Numbered from the stretch's first letter, positions 1 through 10,141 are shown. The stretch: 62,380 bases of DNA from CAXSDR01 sp964236445 (GCA_964236445.1 CAXSDR010000004.1:1-62380); one strand, 5' to 3'. Translations and numbers: made by a program. The notes: generated from the letters alone by a model not told the origin.

Positions 1-58
1 CGCCGACCGCGACCCCGCCGACCGCGACCCCGCCGACCGCGACCCCGCCGACCACGAT
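1..58. repeat. 15-bp tandem repeat encoding PPTAT units
   Basis: The unit CGCCGACCGCGACCC is repeated three times perfectly and a fourth time with changes (positions 46-60). In the reading frame of the partial gene it encodes a five-residue Pro/Thr/Ala repeat. It is cut by the left edge, so the full copy number is unknown. Confidence 0.85.
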
Positions 59-173
59 CCCGACGGTCGACGGCACGGGAGCAGGCGCGGCGGCCGGCGC
101 TGCGGCACCGCTGGCACCCCCGGGCATGCAGGGCAGCGGGCCGCTACCCCCGATGGGCACAGAGCGAGGATGA
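3..173 (+). CDS. C-terminal end of an upstream gene (partial), Pro/Thr/Ala-rich tail
   Basis: The frame entering from the left edge reads a low-complexity tail: four PPTAT-type repeats, then an Ala/Gly-rich stretch, ending at a TGA at 171-173. Nearly all third codon positions are G or C, as in genes of this window, which supports this frame over the other two. The stop overlaps the next start (ATGA), so the two genes are probably translationally coupled and belong to one operon with the glycosyltransferase. The body of the protein lies outside the window, so no function can be given. An exported or membrane protein with a disordered tail is a guess from composition. Confidence 0.6.
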   Translation, partial: PTATPPTATPPTATPPTTIPTVDGTGAGAAAGAAAPLAPPGMQGSGPLPPMGTERG

Positions 174-1114
174 GCACCGCCCCGGAAGTCGGCGATGCAG
201 GCGACCGCGACCTCGATCCGGCCGGCGTGGTGCGCGTGAGCGTGATCATCCCGGTCTACGACCAGTGGGACCACCTGCGCGCCTGCCTGGAGGCGCTGGC
301 CCAGCAGAGCCTCGGCGCCGACTCCTTCGAGGTTCTGGTCGTCGACAACGGTTCGCGCACGACACCGCCCTTCCGCGATGTCGCGGGGCTGTCCGTGCGC
401 TGGGTCGAGGAGCCGCTGCCCGGCTCCTATGCCGCGCGCAACGCCGGCGTACGCGCCGCAAGGGCTGAGCTCCTGGCCTTCACCGACGCGGACTGTCGGC
501 CGGTCGTGCGTTGGCTCGAAGAGGGTCTGCGTGTGCTCGACGGGCCGCCACGGGTCGACCTTGTCGGCGGCGCGATCGAGCTCTTTGCGGTGAGTGCCGA
601 TCAGCTGACGGCCGTGGAAGCCTATGAGCTGGTCAAGGCCTTCCCGCAGCAGCGCTACGTCGAGGTCCAGGGCTTTGCGGCGACCGCCAACCTGATGCTG
701 CGCCGCTCGGTGCTCGAGCTGGTCGGCCCCTTCGAGGAGCGGCTGCGCTCGGGCGGCGACCGCGAGTTCGGTCAGCGGGCCGGCCGCGCGGGCTGCACCT
801 GGGCCTATGCTCCCCTCGCCGTGGTCCGGCACCCGGCCCGCCGCACCTTCCACGAGCTGCACACCAAGCTGCGCCGGGTCGTGAGCGGCAGCCGGGACTC
901 CCGCGTGATCGACGGGCTTCCACTGCTCACCCGCGACGAGGTGCTCCACGGCCTGCTGCCGCCGCTGGGGGCCGTACGTCGCGCGCTGCGCGACCCCCGG
1001 CTGCCGAAGACGCGAGCCAAGTGCGGCTATGTGCTCGCCGAGTTCTACGTGCGCTATGTCGGCACCTATGCCCGCGTCGTCTCCGCGCTGCGCGAAGGCA
1101 GCCCCCGCAGCTGA
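170..1114 (+). CDS. Family 2 glycosyltransferase (GT-A fold)
   Basis: A 314-residue inverting glycosyltransferase that probably adds a sugar during surface polysaccharide assembly at the inner face of the membrane. Residues 22-31 read VSVIIPVYDQ, the usual GT2 opening beta strand. VVDNGS follows near residue 57, and a DxD-type metal and nucleotide-sugar site (TDADC) lies near residues 104-108. No signal peptide or membrane segment is evident. The start overlaps the upstream stop (ATGA), with a GAGCGAGG site directly before it. The donor and acceptor sugars cannot be read from the sequence. Its position beside Wzz-, Wzy- and pyruvyl-transferase-like genes points to exopolysaccharide synthesis. 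Confidence 0.9.
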   Translation: MSTAPEVGDAGDRDLDPAGVVRVSVIIPVYDQWDHLRACLEALAQQSLGADSFEVLVVDNGSRTTPPFRDVAGLSVRWVEEPLPGSYAARNAGVRAARAELLAFTDADCRPVVRWLEEGLRVLDGPPRVDLVGGAIELFAVSADQLTAVEAYELVKAFPQQRYVEVQGFAATANLMLRRSVLELVGPFEERLRSGGDREFGQRAGRAGCTWAYAPLAVVRHPARRTFHELHTKLRRVVSGSRDSRVIDGLPLLTRDEVLHGLLPPLGAVRRALRDPRLPKTRAKCGYVLAEFYVRYVGTYARVVSALREGSPRS

Positions 1115-1459
1115 CGGTCGGGCCCTGAACCCCGGGCCCAAAGGGTCGCTTCCCGGCCGGGACGAGTCGGGACGATCCCGGGTCCCAGGTGGCAGCGCAG
1201 CGCCAGCAGTCCCGGGACGTGTGGCCCGATCGACGAGGTATTCACCCGACAGGGTGACCTCAGGGGGACTAGGCGGACTCGTCGAGGGGGGTCCGCGCGC
1301 ACCAACAGTCTGAGCCACTCGGGTGGCGCGGTTCCCGGGCCTATCAAGGCGCGCCCGCGGACCCCCCGATGCCTTGTCTTGCGGCGAGCTGCAAGCCCTG
1401 GCTCCGCCGAGGACGGCGTTCCCTCGCCAGTCTGCTCAGGCCGCTCCCCCGGAGAACCC
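1115..1459. other. Intergenic region, 345 bp, possible weak terminator
   Basis: No convincing gene. Just after the glycosyltransferase stop, two GGGCCC blocks at 1120-1125 and 1134-1139 could pair as a short terminator hairpin without a T run. The rest is GC-rich leader for the beta-helix gene. I looked for a riboswitch like the one at 11434-11593 and did not find its conserved core. Confidence 0.45.
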
Positions 1460-3169
<1,710 letters not shown>

Positions 3170-3196
3170 CGGGCGCAGCGGGCGCAGCGGGCGCAT
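3170..3196. repeat. Three 9-bp repeats after the stop codon
   Basis: CGGGCGCAG occurs three times in tandem (the last with a final T), beginning one base after the TAG of the beta-helix gene. No function is evident. Confidence 0.8.
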
Positions 3197-3220
3197 GGCT
3201 GCGCGACCTCCACAGTGACC

Positions 3221-3256
3221 CGAGAGGGGCCGTCCCAGCGGGGGCGGCCCCTCTCG
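3221..3256 (+). terminator. Strong hairpin terminator after the first beta-helix gene
   Basis: A perfect 12-bp stem (CGAGAGGGGCCG with CGGCCCCTCTCG) encloses a 12-base loop. There is no long T run, as is common in actinobacteria. It separates two paralogous beta-helix genes, so the second is probably transcribed independently. Confidence 0.8.
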
Positions 3257-3291
3257 CGTTGCGTGGGCTAGTGTCTCGGGCAGGGGGTCCT

Positions 3292-4101
3292 GTGCAGTTG
3301 CGCTATGTGTTGTCCGCGATTCTCGCGAGCACGGTGCTCGTCTCGTGCTCGCCGGGAACTTCTGGCGAGGCCCCGAAGACGCATCCCACGCTGTCGGGCA
3401 CGCCGGGCGTGCTGCGGCCGGTGGGCGACCAGTCGATCCGCAAGGACGGCACGGTGCTGCGTGGCGTCGACATCGGCTGCCTGCGCGTCTATGCGAACAA
3501 TGTCGTCGTGACCGACAGTCGGGTGCGCTGCGGCGCGAACGCCGCGGTGCGGGTGATGCCCGGGTCCACGGGTTTCGTGCTGCGCGACAGTGAGGTCGAC
3601 GGTCTCGGCAAGGCCAGCGTCGGCGTCGGCTACAACAACTTCACGCTGCACCACGTCGAGGTGCACGACGTCACCGACGGCATCCGCATGGGCAGTGAGA
3701 CCACGGTGGAGGACTCGACCATCCACCATCTCGCCAGGCACGCCCGCACGCACAATGACGGCATCCAGATGTTGCAGGGCACCAACATCGTGATCCGTCG
3801 CAACGTGGTCGACGTGTTCCGCGACGGCGACTTCATGAACTCCGCCGTCATCATCTCGCCCAAGAACGCCGACAATCCCGTGAAGAACGTGCTGATCGAG
3901 GGCAACCGCTTCAACGGCGGCAACTTCACGCTCTATCTCGGTGGGTCGTCCGTCATCAACGTCACAGTGCGTGGCAACACGATCGGGCGGCAGCACCGCT
4001 ATGGCGTCGTCAGTGCAGTTCCCGACGGGACCCTCTGGCAGCGCAACACCTATGAGGACGGCACACCTGTGCCGACCCCCTCGAGCGCGCGCACCAGCTA
4101 G
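3292..4101 (+). CDS. Beta-helix lipoprotein, short paralogue
   Basis: A predicted lipoprotein of 269 residues. The GTG start at 3292 is preceded by AGGGGG and gives a short signal peptide with a lipobox (LVSC, lipid-bearing Cys at residue 19). A TTG 33 bases upstream would lengthen the N-terminus without benefit. The mature part is almost entirely a right-handed beta-helix domain. It aligns with the C-terminal halves of the proteins at 1460-3169 and 11611-13191, including the HNDGIQ, MNSA and RYG motifs near its end. It lacks their Ig-like and Thr/Pro regions, so it is a membrane-anchored, stripped-down form. The TAG stop lies in AGCTAGCT and overlaps the stop of the convergent gene. Confidence 0.85.
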   Translation: MQLRYVLSAILASTVLVSCSPGTSGEAPKTHPTLSGTPGVLRPVGDQSIRKDGTVLRGVDIGCLRVYANNVVVTDSRVRCGANAAVRVMPGSTGFVLRDSEVDGLGKASVGVGYNNFTLHHVEVHDVTDGIRMGSETTVEDSTIHHLARHARTHNDGIQMLQGTNIVIRRNVVDVFRDGDFMNSAVIISPKNADNPVKNVLIEGNRFNGGNFTLYLGGSSVINVTVRGNTIGRQHRYGVVSAVPDGTLWQRNTYEDGTPVPTPSSARTS

Positions 4102-5399
4102 CTCTCACGCACGACCGCGCGACGGCGCAGACCACGGCTGCGTGCCCGGCTCATGGTGCCGAGCACGGACTGGCCCTTCTGCTTGAACGACAGCTTGCGC
4201 AGCCACGTGCGGAAGCTGGGCATGCGGGCATAGCGGGGAACCGGGAGCCGCATCGAGCGCAGGGCGAGCCGTCGGCCCCACACAGCGCCCCGCGTCAGCA
4301 CGAGGTTGGGCTGGCTGGCCGGCAGGATCGACGGATCCACGCGCTCGAGCAGCAGCGCGCCGGCCGCGATCGCGGCGGCGAGCGTCGCGCGGCCGCGCTC
4401 GGTGCGGACCACGACGAGGCTGCGACCGGGGTCGTCGGCGGCGACCTCGCGATACCACGGGTCGCCCACCGCGATGTCGGCGAACTCACCGGTGTGGTCC
4501 AGGCACAGGTGGCAACGCCACTGCCGGTGCTTCTGCAGGATCGAGCCCCAGGACTCGGCGTAGGTCAGCTCGGCCTCGTGAGGCAGCCCGTCGCGCACTC
4601 CCTCGGCGCGTGCATGCCCCGGCCAGCCGTTGCCGCGGTAGCGCACGCTCCTGACGTCCTCAGGACGCTCGAACCCCATGGCCTTGACCATGTCGACGGT
4701 GCCCTGGGTCGTAGGTGTGCCGGCGCAGAACACGGCGATGGTGAGGGCGAGCCCGGCATCGAGGGCGGGGCGGTCGGCTCGCGCCTTGTGAGCACCGGCG
4801 ACGTCGCAGGGCTTGCCGATGAAGACCACCGCGGCGCCGTCCGCCTCGGCATGGGCAAGCCCGTCGGCAGGACTTGCCGGCGCATAGCGCGAGCCGGCCC
4901 GCGCGAGCAGCTCGTCGCGCGTCGTGCTCAGCACGGTCTCGTTGAGCAGCGGGGCGTCGGTGCGCGCCGCCGTGTGTAGCACGGCGGACGAAGCTCCACT
5001 CGTCACCATGTGCAGCGCCAGCGCCGTCGCGACGCCACCGCTGGATCCCGCGAAGCGGATCTCCGGATCGGCGGCCCAGCCCTCCCAGAGCTCGAGCACC
5101 GGACCCCAGTCGGCGAGCAGCGAGCGCTCGGCACCCGCCGGGGGGCTGCCGTGGGCGAGCGACGCGCCGGGACAGGCGCGTAGGGCCGCCTGGACCTCCG
5201 GGTCGTCGGCCGACGCGGTCTGCACGGGTCGGCGGCCGGCGTTCAGGTCGTCGACCATCCGCACGGCCGAGGGTGCGACGGCGGCGCAGGTGCCGCAACC
5301 GCTGCAGAGCCGCCCCTCGGCGACATCGCGGATGTCGCGGATTCCTCGTGCCGCGCCGCTCTGCCGCATGCGCGGCAGTCCCAGCTCGACCGGACTCAT
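4098..5399 (-). CDS. FrhB/FdhB-like Fe-S protein (coenzyme F420 hydrogenase beta-subunit family)
   Basis: A 433-residue cytoplasmic protein. Near the N-terminus it carries a cysteine cluster (CSGCGTC, with further Cys) that should bind an iron-sulfur centre. It continues with the two domains typical of the FrhB/FdhB family: FIGKPCDVAG in the middle and CHLCLDHTGEFADIAVGDPW later. True F420 hydrogenase partners are absent. Members of this family often sit beside polysaccharide pyruvyl transferases in surface-polysaccharide loci, and that is the case here. The ATG at 5399 overlaps the upstream TGA (ATGA); an earlier in-frame ATG at 5447 lies inside that gene. The reaction is unknown, and redox or flavin chemistry on a polysaccharide precursor is an inference. 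Confidence 0.85.
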   Translation of the reverse strand: MSPVELGLPRMRQSGAARGIRDIRDVAEGRLCSGCGTCAAVAPSAVRMVDDLNAGRRPVQTASADDPEVQAALRACPGASLAHGSPPAGAERSLLADWGPVLELWEGWAADPEIRFAGSSGGVATALALHMVTSGASSAVLHTAARTDAPLLNETVLSTTRDELLARAGSRYAPASPADGLAHAEADGAAVVFIGKPCDVAGAHKARADRPALDAGLALTIAVFCAGTPTTQGTVDMVKAMGFERPEDVRSVRYRGNGWPGHARAEGVRDGLPHEAELTYAESWGSILQKHRQWRCHLCLDHTGEFADIAVGDPWYREVAADDPGRSLVVVRTERGRATLAAAIAAGALLLERVDPSILPASQPNLVLTRGAVWGRRLALRSMRLPVPRYARMPSFRTWLRKLSFKQKGQSVLGTMSRARSRGLRRRAVVRES

Positions 5400-6757
5400 C
5401 TCGCCGCGCCCAAGCGCCGCGGAGCGTTCAGGCGGTCGGCGGCGCACGCGGCGACCGTGCTCACGATGTCGTCCATCTGACGCTCCGCGGAGGCGATGAC
5501 CCCGCGGAGGGCCGACTGGTCACGCGCGGCGTTGCGGGTGCGCCAGCCCTCGAGCAGGCACTCCAGCATCTCCTCGGTGTCGAGCGCCCGCGCGTCGAGC
5601 GCCCGCTCCCGTTGCCCGCACGACTCGAACACCCCGGCGAACTTCATGCTGTAGGCGACGCCGTGCGTCGGCACCCCCGAGGACAGTCCCGCGATCGTGG
5701 CGTGCATCCGGGCGCCGGCGAACCACGACGTACGCGCGATGACCCATTTGGTCTGCGTGGCATCGCGGTCGTTCGGGAGCAGGTGGACCCGCTCGCGTTG
5801 CGCCGGGGTCAAGCGGCTCATGAGGTCCAGGCAGGCACCGGTGTCGGATTCCAGCGGCCCCTGCGTGCCCAGCACATGGGGAACGAGCAGGACGCGAGCC
5901 CCGTCACCGAGCAGCTGGGTCACCAACCGGCGCGTGACGACGGCGTAGTCGCACGCGAGACCGAAGTGTGCGCGGGCAGCCGGGTCGTTGTAGAGCAGGC
6001 CGCTCACGTTGACGCCCGCGACCGGCCCGTCGGCGCAGAACGCCTCGACGTCGTCGGCGATGCCGGGCGCCGTCGGCCGGCGGATCGGTAGGCTGAACGC
6101 CATGTCGACGCCACGGCGGTAGCAGTCGGGATCGGCGTCGGACCCAGCAAGCTCGAGCAGCGCGGCATAGCTGTCGACGTCGCGCGCCCAGCACACTCGC
6201 GCAGCACGGACGAACATCTCCGCCTGACGACGGATCGTCGCGTCCTTGAAGGGACCGTAGGTCTGCGGGAGCAGCACGAGCGGTCGGCCGTTGTCGAGCG
6301 CCAGCCGCTTGGGTAGGGACACCGTCTGGAACCGGCGCGCCCCGTAGATGTCGGCGAAGCTGTCGCCGCCGCTGACGTCGAGCACGGCGTCGGCGGTGCG
6401 GACCGCTCGCGCGCCGGGGTTGGCCAGGCCGCCGAGGCGGGCCGAGAGACGCATGTTGGCGTAGCTCTCGGGGCGGTGCAGCCGGCGGCTGTTGCGGGCG
6501 CCGAGAAGTGCGTACGTCGCTTGCGCTCCCGAGTCGAGTGTCAGGAGGGCGGTCCTCGCGACCCGGCCGTCGTCGAACGTCACGAGTCGGGAGTCCGGGC
6601 GTCGCCGGAGAAAACCATGCAGGAGCGAGAGTCGCAGGGCCTGCACGCCGAGATTGAACTCGGCGCCGGGTGTTCCGAACAGAACGGCCCGCAGGCCCCT
6701 GTCGGCTGACCGGTGGGAATCGACCGAATCGTCGGACCCGTCCGTCTGGGGTGCCAT
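5396..6757 (-). CDS. Polysaccharide pyruvyl transferase family protein
   Basis: A 453-residue protein of the CsaB/WcaK-like family, which transfers pyruvate from PEP to a sugar as a ketal and so adds negative charge to surface polymers. The opening AVLFGTPGAEFNLGVQAL, the central VSGGDSFADIYG, LLPQTYGPF, and the late segment containing ARMHATIAGLSSGVP are characteristic. The start at 6757 is chosen because GAGGAG lies about ten bases upstream. Longer forms would run into the divergent chain-length gene. It is the first gene of a two-gene minus-strand operon with the FrhB-like gene, with overlapping stop and start. The acceptor sugar is unknown. Confidence 0.88.
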   Translation of the reverse strand: MAPQTDGSDDSVDSHRSADRGLRAVLFGTPGAEFNLGVQALRLSLLHGFLRRRPDSRLVTFDDGRVARTALLTLDSGAQATYALLGARNSRRLHRPESYANMRLSARLGGLANPGARAVRTADAVLDVSGGDSFADIYGARRFQTVSLPKRLALDNGRPLVLLPQTYGPFKDATIRRQAEMFVRAARVCWARDVDSYAALLELAGSDADPDCYRRGVDMAFSLPIRRPTAPGIADDVEAFCADGPVAGVNVSGLLYNDPAARAHFGLACDYAVVTRRLVTQLLGDGARVLLVPHVLGTQGPLESDTGACLDLMSRLTPAQRERVHLLPNDRDATQTKWVIARTSWFAGARMHATIAGLSSGVPTHGVAYSMKFAGVFESCGQRERALDARALDTEEMLECLLEGWRTRNAARDQSALRGVIASAERQMDDIVSTVAACAADRLNAPRRLGAAR

Positions 6758-6875
6758 GATGTCTGCCGCTCCTCGCCCTCGGATGACCGCGAGGACGCCT
6801 GAACCGAACGGCCCGTCCCCCGCCGCCAACGCTAGCAGCGGTCTCGACGACTGGCGGCCGGTCGGAGGGACAGCC

Positions 6876-6898
6876 GGTACTCTAGGGTTTCGAGTACC
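6876..6898 (+). promoter_or_regulatory. Palindrome over a candidate -10 box upstream of the Wzz-like gene
   Basis: GGTACTC at 6876-6882 and GAGTACC at 6892-6898 form a perfect 7-bp inverted repeat with a 9-bp spacer. TACTCT at 6878-6883 fits an actinobacterial -10 (TANNNT) and lies about 30 bp before the ATG. The arrangement resembles an operator over a promoter, in the divergent region between the pyruvyl-transferase operon and the assembly genes. The binding protein is unknown. Confidence 0.5.
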
Positions 6899-6911
6899 TG
6901 GGGGGGAAACT

Positions 6912-7775
6912 ATGGACTTGTGGCAGATCACACTGATCGTCCTGCGTCGTTGGTATGTCTTCATCCCGGTCTGCGTCCTCACCGCTTTCGCCGTGACGTC
7001 CGTGAGCGGCCGGATCGAGCCTGAATACCACACGCAGGCCGTCGTGCAGATCAACGGGCCGACGACGAGTCCGCACTTCGCCGACGGCGTCGACGTGCCG
7101 GTCAACCCCTGGCTCGAGCAGGGCACCGCCAACACCGCGCAGGCCATGCAGATCCTCATGATGAGCGAGGCGCTTCGCTACAAGGTGCTCCAGGCCGGCG
7201 GCTCCGCGAGCTACAGCTCCGCAGTCCGCGCACGCAGCTCGATCATGACCTTCGACATCGTCGCCGACACCGCTGACCGTGCCCGCAAGACCTCGGCCCT
7301 GATACCCGACACGGTCTCCGGTGAGCTCACCCGCGTGCAGGACCAGAGCCGCGCCCGACGAGACATGCGCCTCTCGGCAGAGACCCTCGTCAGCGGCGAG
7401 ACGCCCGCGCAGGTGCAGCCCGGCCTGCGCAAGGAGCAGGCGGTCGTCCTGGGCCTCGGCCTCGCGCTGGCTGTGGGTCTCGCGCTCATTCTCGACGCGC
7501 TGCTCGCCGCGCGGCGCCGCCGGCGTACGCCCAGCTGGGCTCACGCCCCGCTGACCGGGGCGCCGGCCCAGACCTATGTCCCCGAGGTGGCAGCCGCGCC
7601 GCAGGCCCAGCAGCCGCAGCTGGCCAACGGTGTGCCCGCCGTCGCGAGCGCCACGCCGCCCACGACCTCCGGAGCCTCCGTCGCGCCCCCCGAACGTCGG
7701 GTCGAGCGGCGTGGCGCTCGCGACACGGAGCCGGAGTCGGCGCCTGAGCCGCAGCAGCAGGCCGTCGGGTCGTGA
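6912..7775 (+). CDS. Wzz-like polysaccharide chain-length/co-polymerase protein
   Basis: A 287-residue membrane protein. One membrane segment lies near residues 14-32 and a second near residues 185-205, with a periplasm-side (extracytoplasmic) domain of about 150 residues between them, as in Wzz/CapA-type co-polymerases. The C-terminal 80 residues are a Pro/Ala/Gln-rich cytoplasmic tail with no kinase Walker motif, so this is not a fused tyrosine kinase. The ATG follows GGGGGGAAAC; longer forms would cross the divergent gene. It opens a plus-strand run with the polymerase/ligase, a glycosyltransferase and a nucleotidyltransferase, and should set polymer length. Confidence 0.8.
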   Translation: MDLWQITLIVLRRWYVFIPVCVLTAFAVTSVSGRIEPEYHTQAVVQINGPTTSPHFADGVDVPVNPWLEQGTANTAQAMQILMMSEALRYKVLQAGGSASYSSAVRARSSIMTFDIVADTADRARKTSALIPDTVSGELTRVQDQSRARRDMRLSAETLVSGETPAQVQPGLRKEQAVVLGLGLALAVGLALILDALLAARRRRRTPSWAHAPLTGAPAQTYVPEVAAAPQAQQPQLANGVPAVASATPPTTSGASVAPPERRVERRGARDTEPESAPEPQQQAVGS

Positions 7776-7800
7776 GCCGCCGAGCTGCGGCAGCGACGCC

Positions 7801-9312
7801 ATGACCGCCGCTCCACCGATCGACCGGGGCGCGACGCCGCTGCCCGCGATGTCGGGTCGTGCCAGCCTGTCCGTCTCCGGGGTTCCGCGGCGCGGCACCG
7901 GCCTGCGTGCGATCGGGAGCGCCGCCTCGATCGCCAGGCTCGCCATAGCGTTGCTGTTCCTGCTCCCGCCTCGCCTCGTCGTGGGGGGTCTGGGCGCGGC
8001 TGGCCGTCCCGCCCTGGTGCTGGGCGCCGGAATGCTGGTCTGGTGGCTGGCGTCACGCATGATCCCCGGACTGATGATCTACGGCCGCCAGCCCGTGCGC
8101 TGGTTGCTCGGGGGCTTCCTCGTCGTCCACCTGCTCAGTTATGTGGCCGGGCTCGACCGCGGCCTGGACGGCGTCGAGATGCGCAGCGCCGACCGCAGCC
8201 TCATCACGGTGCTTGCCCTGTGCGGGTTCACGCTCATCGTGGCGGACGGCGTCCCGAGCCGTGAGAGCCTCGACCGGCTGCTGCGGTGGTTGTTGTGGGG
8301 TGCTGCATTCATGGCCGTCGCGGGGGAGCTGCAGTTCCTGGTCGGGTTCGACGTGACGCGGTTCATCAACGTGCCCGGGCTCTCCATCAACCGGCCGCTG
8401 ATCGGCGTGGGGAACCGCGGCGCCGGCGGCGGCTTCGCACGGGTCGCCGGCACGGCGGGCCACTACATCGAGTTCGGCGTCATCCTCGGCATGCTGCTGC
8501 CGGTCGCCTTGCACTACGCGCTGTTCGCGCGGTCACGGGCCGAGCGGCAGCGTCGCTGGGTCCTGGTCGCCGTGCTCGCCGTCGGCATCCCGTTCTCCAT
8601 CTCACGCGCGGCCGTGCTCTCCCTGGCGGTCGGCCTCGGCGTCCTGCTCATCTCCTGGACGCTGCGCCAGCAGTACGCCGCAGTGGTCGGCCTCTTCGGG
8701 TTCCTCGTGGTGATGCGCATCCTCAAGCCTGGCCTCCTCGGCACGATCCAGGCGCTGTTCCAGAACGCCAAGAGCGACCCGAGCATCCAGAACCGCCAGA
8801 GCGACTACGCGGTGGTGGCCGACTATGTCTCGGCGCGGCCGTGGTTCGGGCGGGGTGCGGGCACGTTCATCCCGGAGCGCTACACGCTGCTCGACAACCA
8901 GGCGCTGGGCACGGTGGTCGCCGAGGGGTTCCTCGGGCTGGTCGCGCTGGCTGCGCTGTTCCTCGTGCCGTTCTGCCTCGCGCGCCGGGTGCGCCGCAAC
9001 GGCGCCGACGAGGAGACACAGCACCTGGGCCAGGCGCTGGCCGCGTCCGTCGTCGTCGCCGCCGCGTGCTCGCTGACGTTCGACTCTTTGTCGTTCACCA
9101 CGTTCTCCGGGACGCTGTTCCTCGTCATCGGTGCCATCGGCGCGCTGTGGCGGCTCGACAAGGTGGGCCGGGCGCCGGACGAGCCGCCTGCCGTACGCCG
9201 GGAGCGCCGGCTGCTGCGCCAGCCCGCGCATCGGGGCGGCGAGTGGGTGCCCGGTGACCGCGCGCGCCTGGCGGCGCCCGTCGATAGGGTGCAGCGTGCG
9301 CAAGACCGTTGA
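7801..9312 (+). CDS. O-antigen ligase/Wzy-like polymerase (polytopic membrane protein)
   Basis: A 503-residue protein with about ten or more hydrophobic segments spread from residue 35 to 450 and a large hydrophilic loop before the last ones. The motif NRQSDYAVVADYVSARPWFG followed by GRGAG matches the Wzy_C/O-antigen ligase signature. It probably polymerises repeat units or joins the glycan to a carrier at the outer face of the membrane. No strong Shine-Dalgarno site is seen for the ATG at 7801, but it lies 25 bp behind the chain-length gene and is likely co-transcribed. The last 17 bp overlap the next gene. Confidence 0.82.
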   Translation: MTAAPPIDRGATPLPAMSGRASLSVSGVPRRGTGLRAIGSAASIARLAIALLFLLPPRLVVGGLGAAGRPALVLGAGMLVWWLASRMIPGLMIYGRQPVRWLLGGFLVVHLLSYVAGLDRGLDGVEMRSADRSLITVLALCGFTLIVADGVPSRESLDRLLRWLLWGAAFMAVAGELQFLVGFDVTRFINVPGLSINRPLIGVGNRGAGGGFARVAGTAGHYIEFGVILGMLLPVALHYALFARSRAERQRRWVLVAVLAVGIPFSISRAAVLSLAVGLGVLLISWTLRQQYAAVVGLFGFLVVMRILKPGLLGTIQALFQNAKSDPSIQNRQSDYAVVADYVSARPWFGRGAGTFIPERYTLLDNQALGTVVAEGFLGLVALAALFLVPFCLARRVRRNGADEETQHLGQALAASVVVAAACSLTFDSLSFTTFSGTLFLVIGAIGALWRLDKVGRAPDEPPAVRRERRLLRQPAHRGGEWVPGDRARLAAPVDRVQRAQDR

Positions 9313-10141
9313 CATCCTGATGGTGACCTACAACAGCGCCGACTACGTCACGCTCTCGCTGCCTCGACTGCTCGACAGCTGCGACGATGACGCGCGGGTC
9401 TGGCTCTGGCACAACGGTGACGACGAGGCGACGCTCGCGGCGGTGCAGCCCTTCATCGGCGACCCGCGCGTCCACAAGTTCCACCACAGCCGTGAGAACC
9501 AGAAGCTGCGCGCCCCCACGAACTGGTTGTGGAGCAACAGCGACGCCGACTTCGTCTCCAAGGTCGACGACGACTGCCTGGTGGCCCCCGACTGGCTTGC
9601 GCTGCTTCGCGCGCCCTACCTCGACTGCCCCGACCTCGGCGCCATCGGCTCGTGGCGCTTCTTCGACGAGGACTATGAGCCGGAGCTCGCCGAGCGCAAG
9701 ATCGAACGGCTGCCAGGTGGCCAACAGCTGCTGCGCAACCACTGGGTCCAGGGCAGCGGCTATCTCGTGCCCCGCGAGTTGACGCAGCGCCAGGGCCTGC
9801 TCGCCGAAGGTCAGTCGTGGCCTGCCTACTGCATCGCGCTGGCTCGCAACGGAGCTCGCAACGGGTGGTATTTCCCCTTCGTGCGCGAGGACCACATGGA
9901 CGACCCCCGTTCGCCCCACACCCTGTTCAAGACCGATGAGGACTTCCTGCGGCGGATGCCGCTCAGCGCGCAGGCGACCGGTGCGTCCTCGCTGGCGGGC
10001 TGGACGTCACAGATGCGCGAGTCCGCGCACGCGGTGCAGGCGGCGTCGCTCGACCTCTCCACCTACTCCGGGTGGCGTGCGAAGAAGCGCGCCGTCGTCC
10101 GCCGGGCTCAGCGGCTGGTGCGCGGACGCTCCAGCTGGTGA
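9296..10141 (+). CDS. Family 2 glycosyltransferase
   Basis: A 281-residue cytoplasmic glycosyltransferase. The N-terminus (VDILMVTYNSADYV) is the GT2 nucleotide-binding strand, and KVDDDCL near residue 90 supplies the DxD metal site. The GTG start at 9296 lies inside the end of the membrane ligase gene, a 17-bp overlap in another frame, and its stop overlaps the next start (GTGA). A tight operon with the polymerase and nucleotidyltransferase is likely. The sugar specificity cannot be told. Confidence 0.85.
   Translation: MRKTVDILMVTYNSADYVTLSLPRLLDSCDDDARVWLWHNGDDEATLAAVQPFIGDPRVHKFHHSRENQKLRAPTNWLWSNSDADFVSKVDDDCLVAPDWLALLRAPYLDCPDLGAIGSWRFFDEDYEPELAERKIERLPGGQQLLRNHWVQGSGYLVPRELTQRQGLLAEGQSWPAYCIALARNGARNGWYFPFVREDHMDDPRSPHTLFKTDEDFLRRMPLSAQATGASSLAGWTSQMRESAHAVQAASLDLSTYSGWRAKKRAVVRRAQRLVRGRSSW

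Noticed and set aside
1..60. Tandem repeats at the left edge, at 2299-2346 and at 12334-12380 as CRISPR-like arrays
   Set aside because: Units are 6-18 bp without spacers and lie in frame inside coding regions; no cas gene is present.
1115..1459. A second cyclic di-AMP riboswitch upstream of the first beta-helix gene
   Set aside because: CACCCGACAG and GGTGACCTCAGGGGG near 1245-1270 resemble parts of the consensus, but the GGGGGACCCA core, the order of elements and a closing stem are missing.
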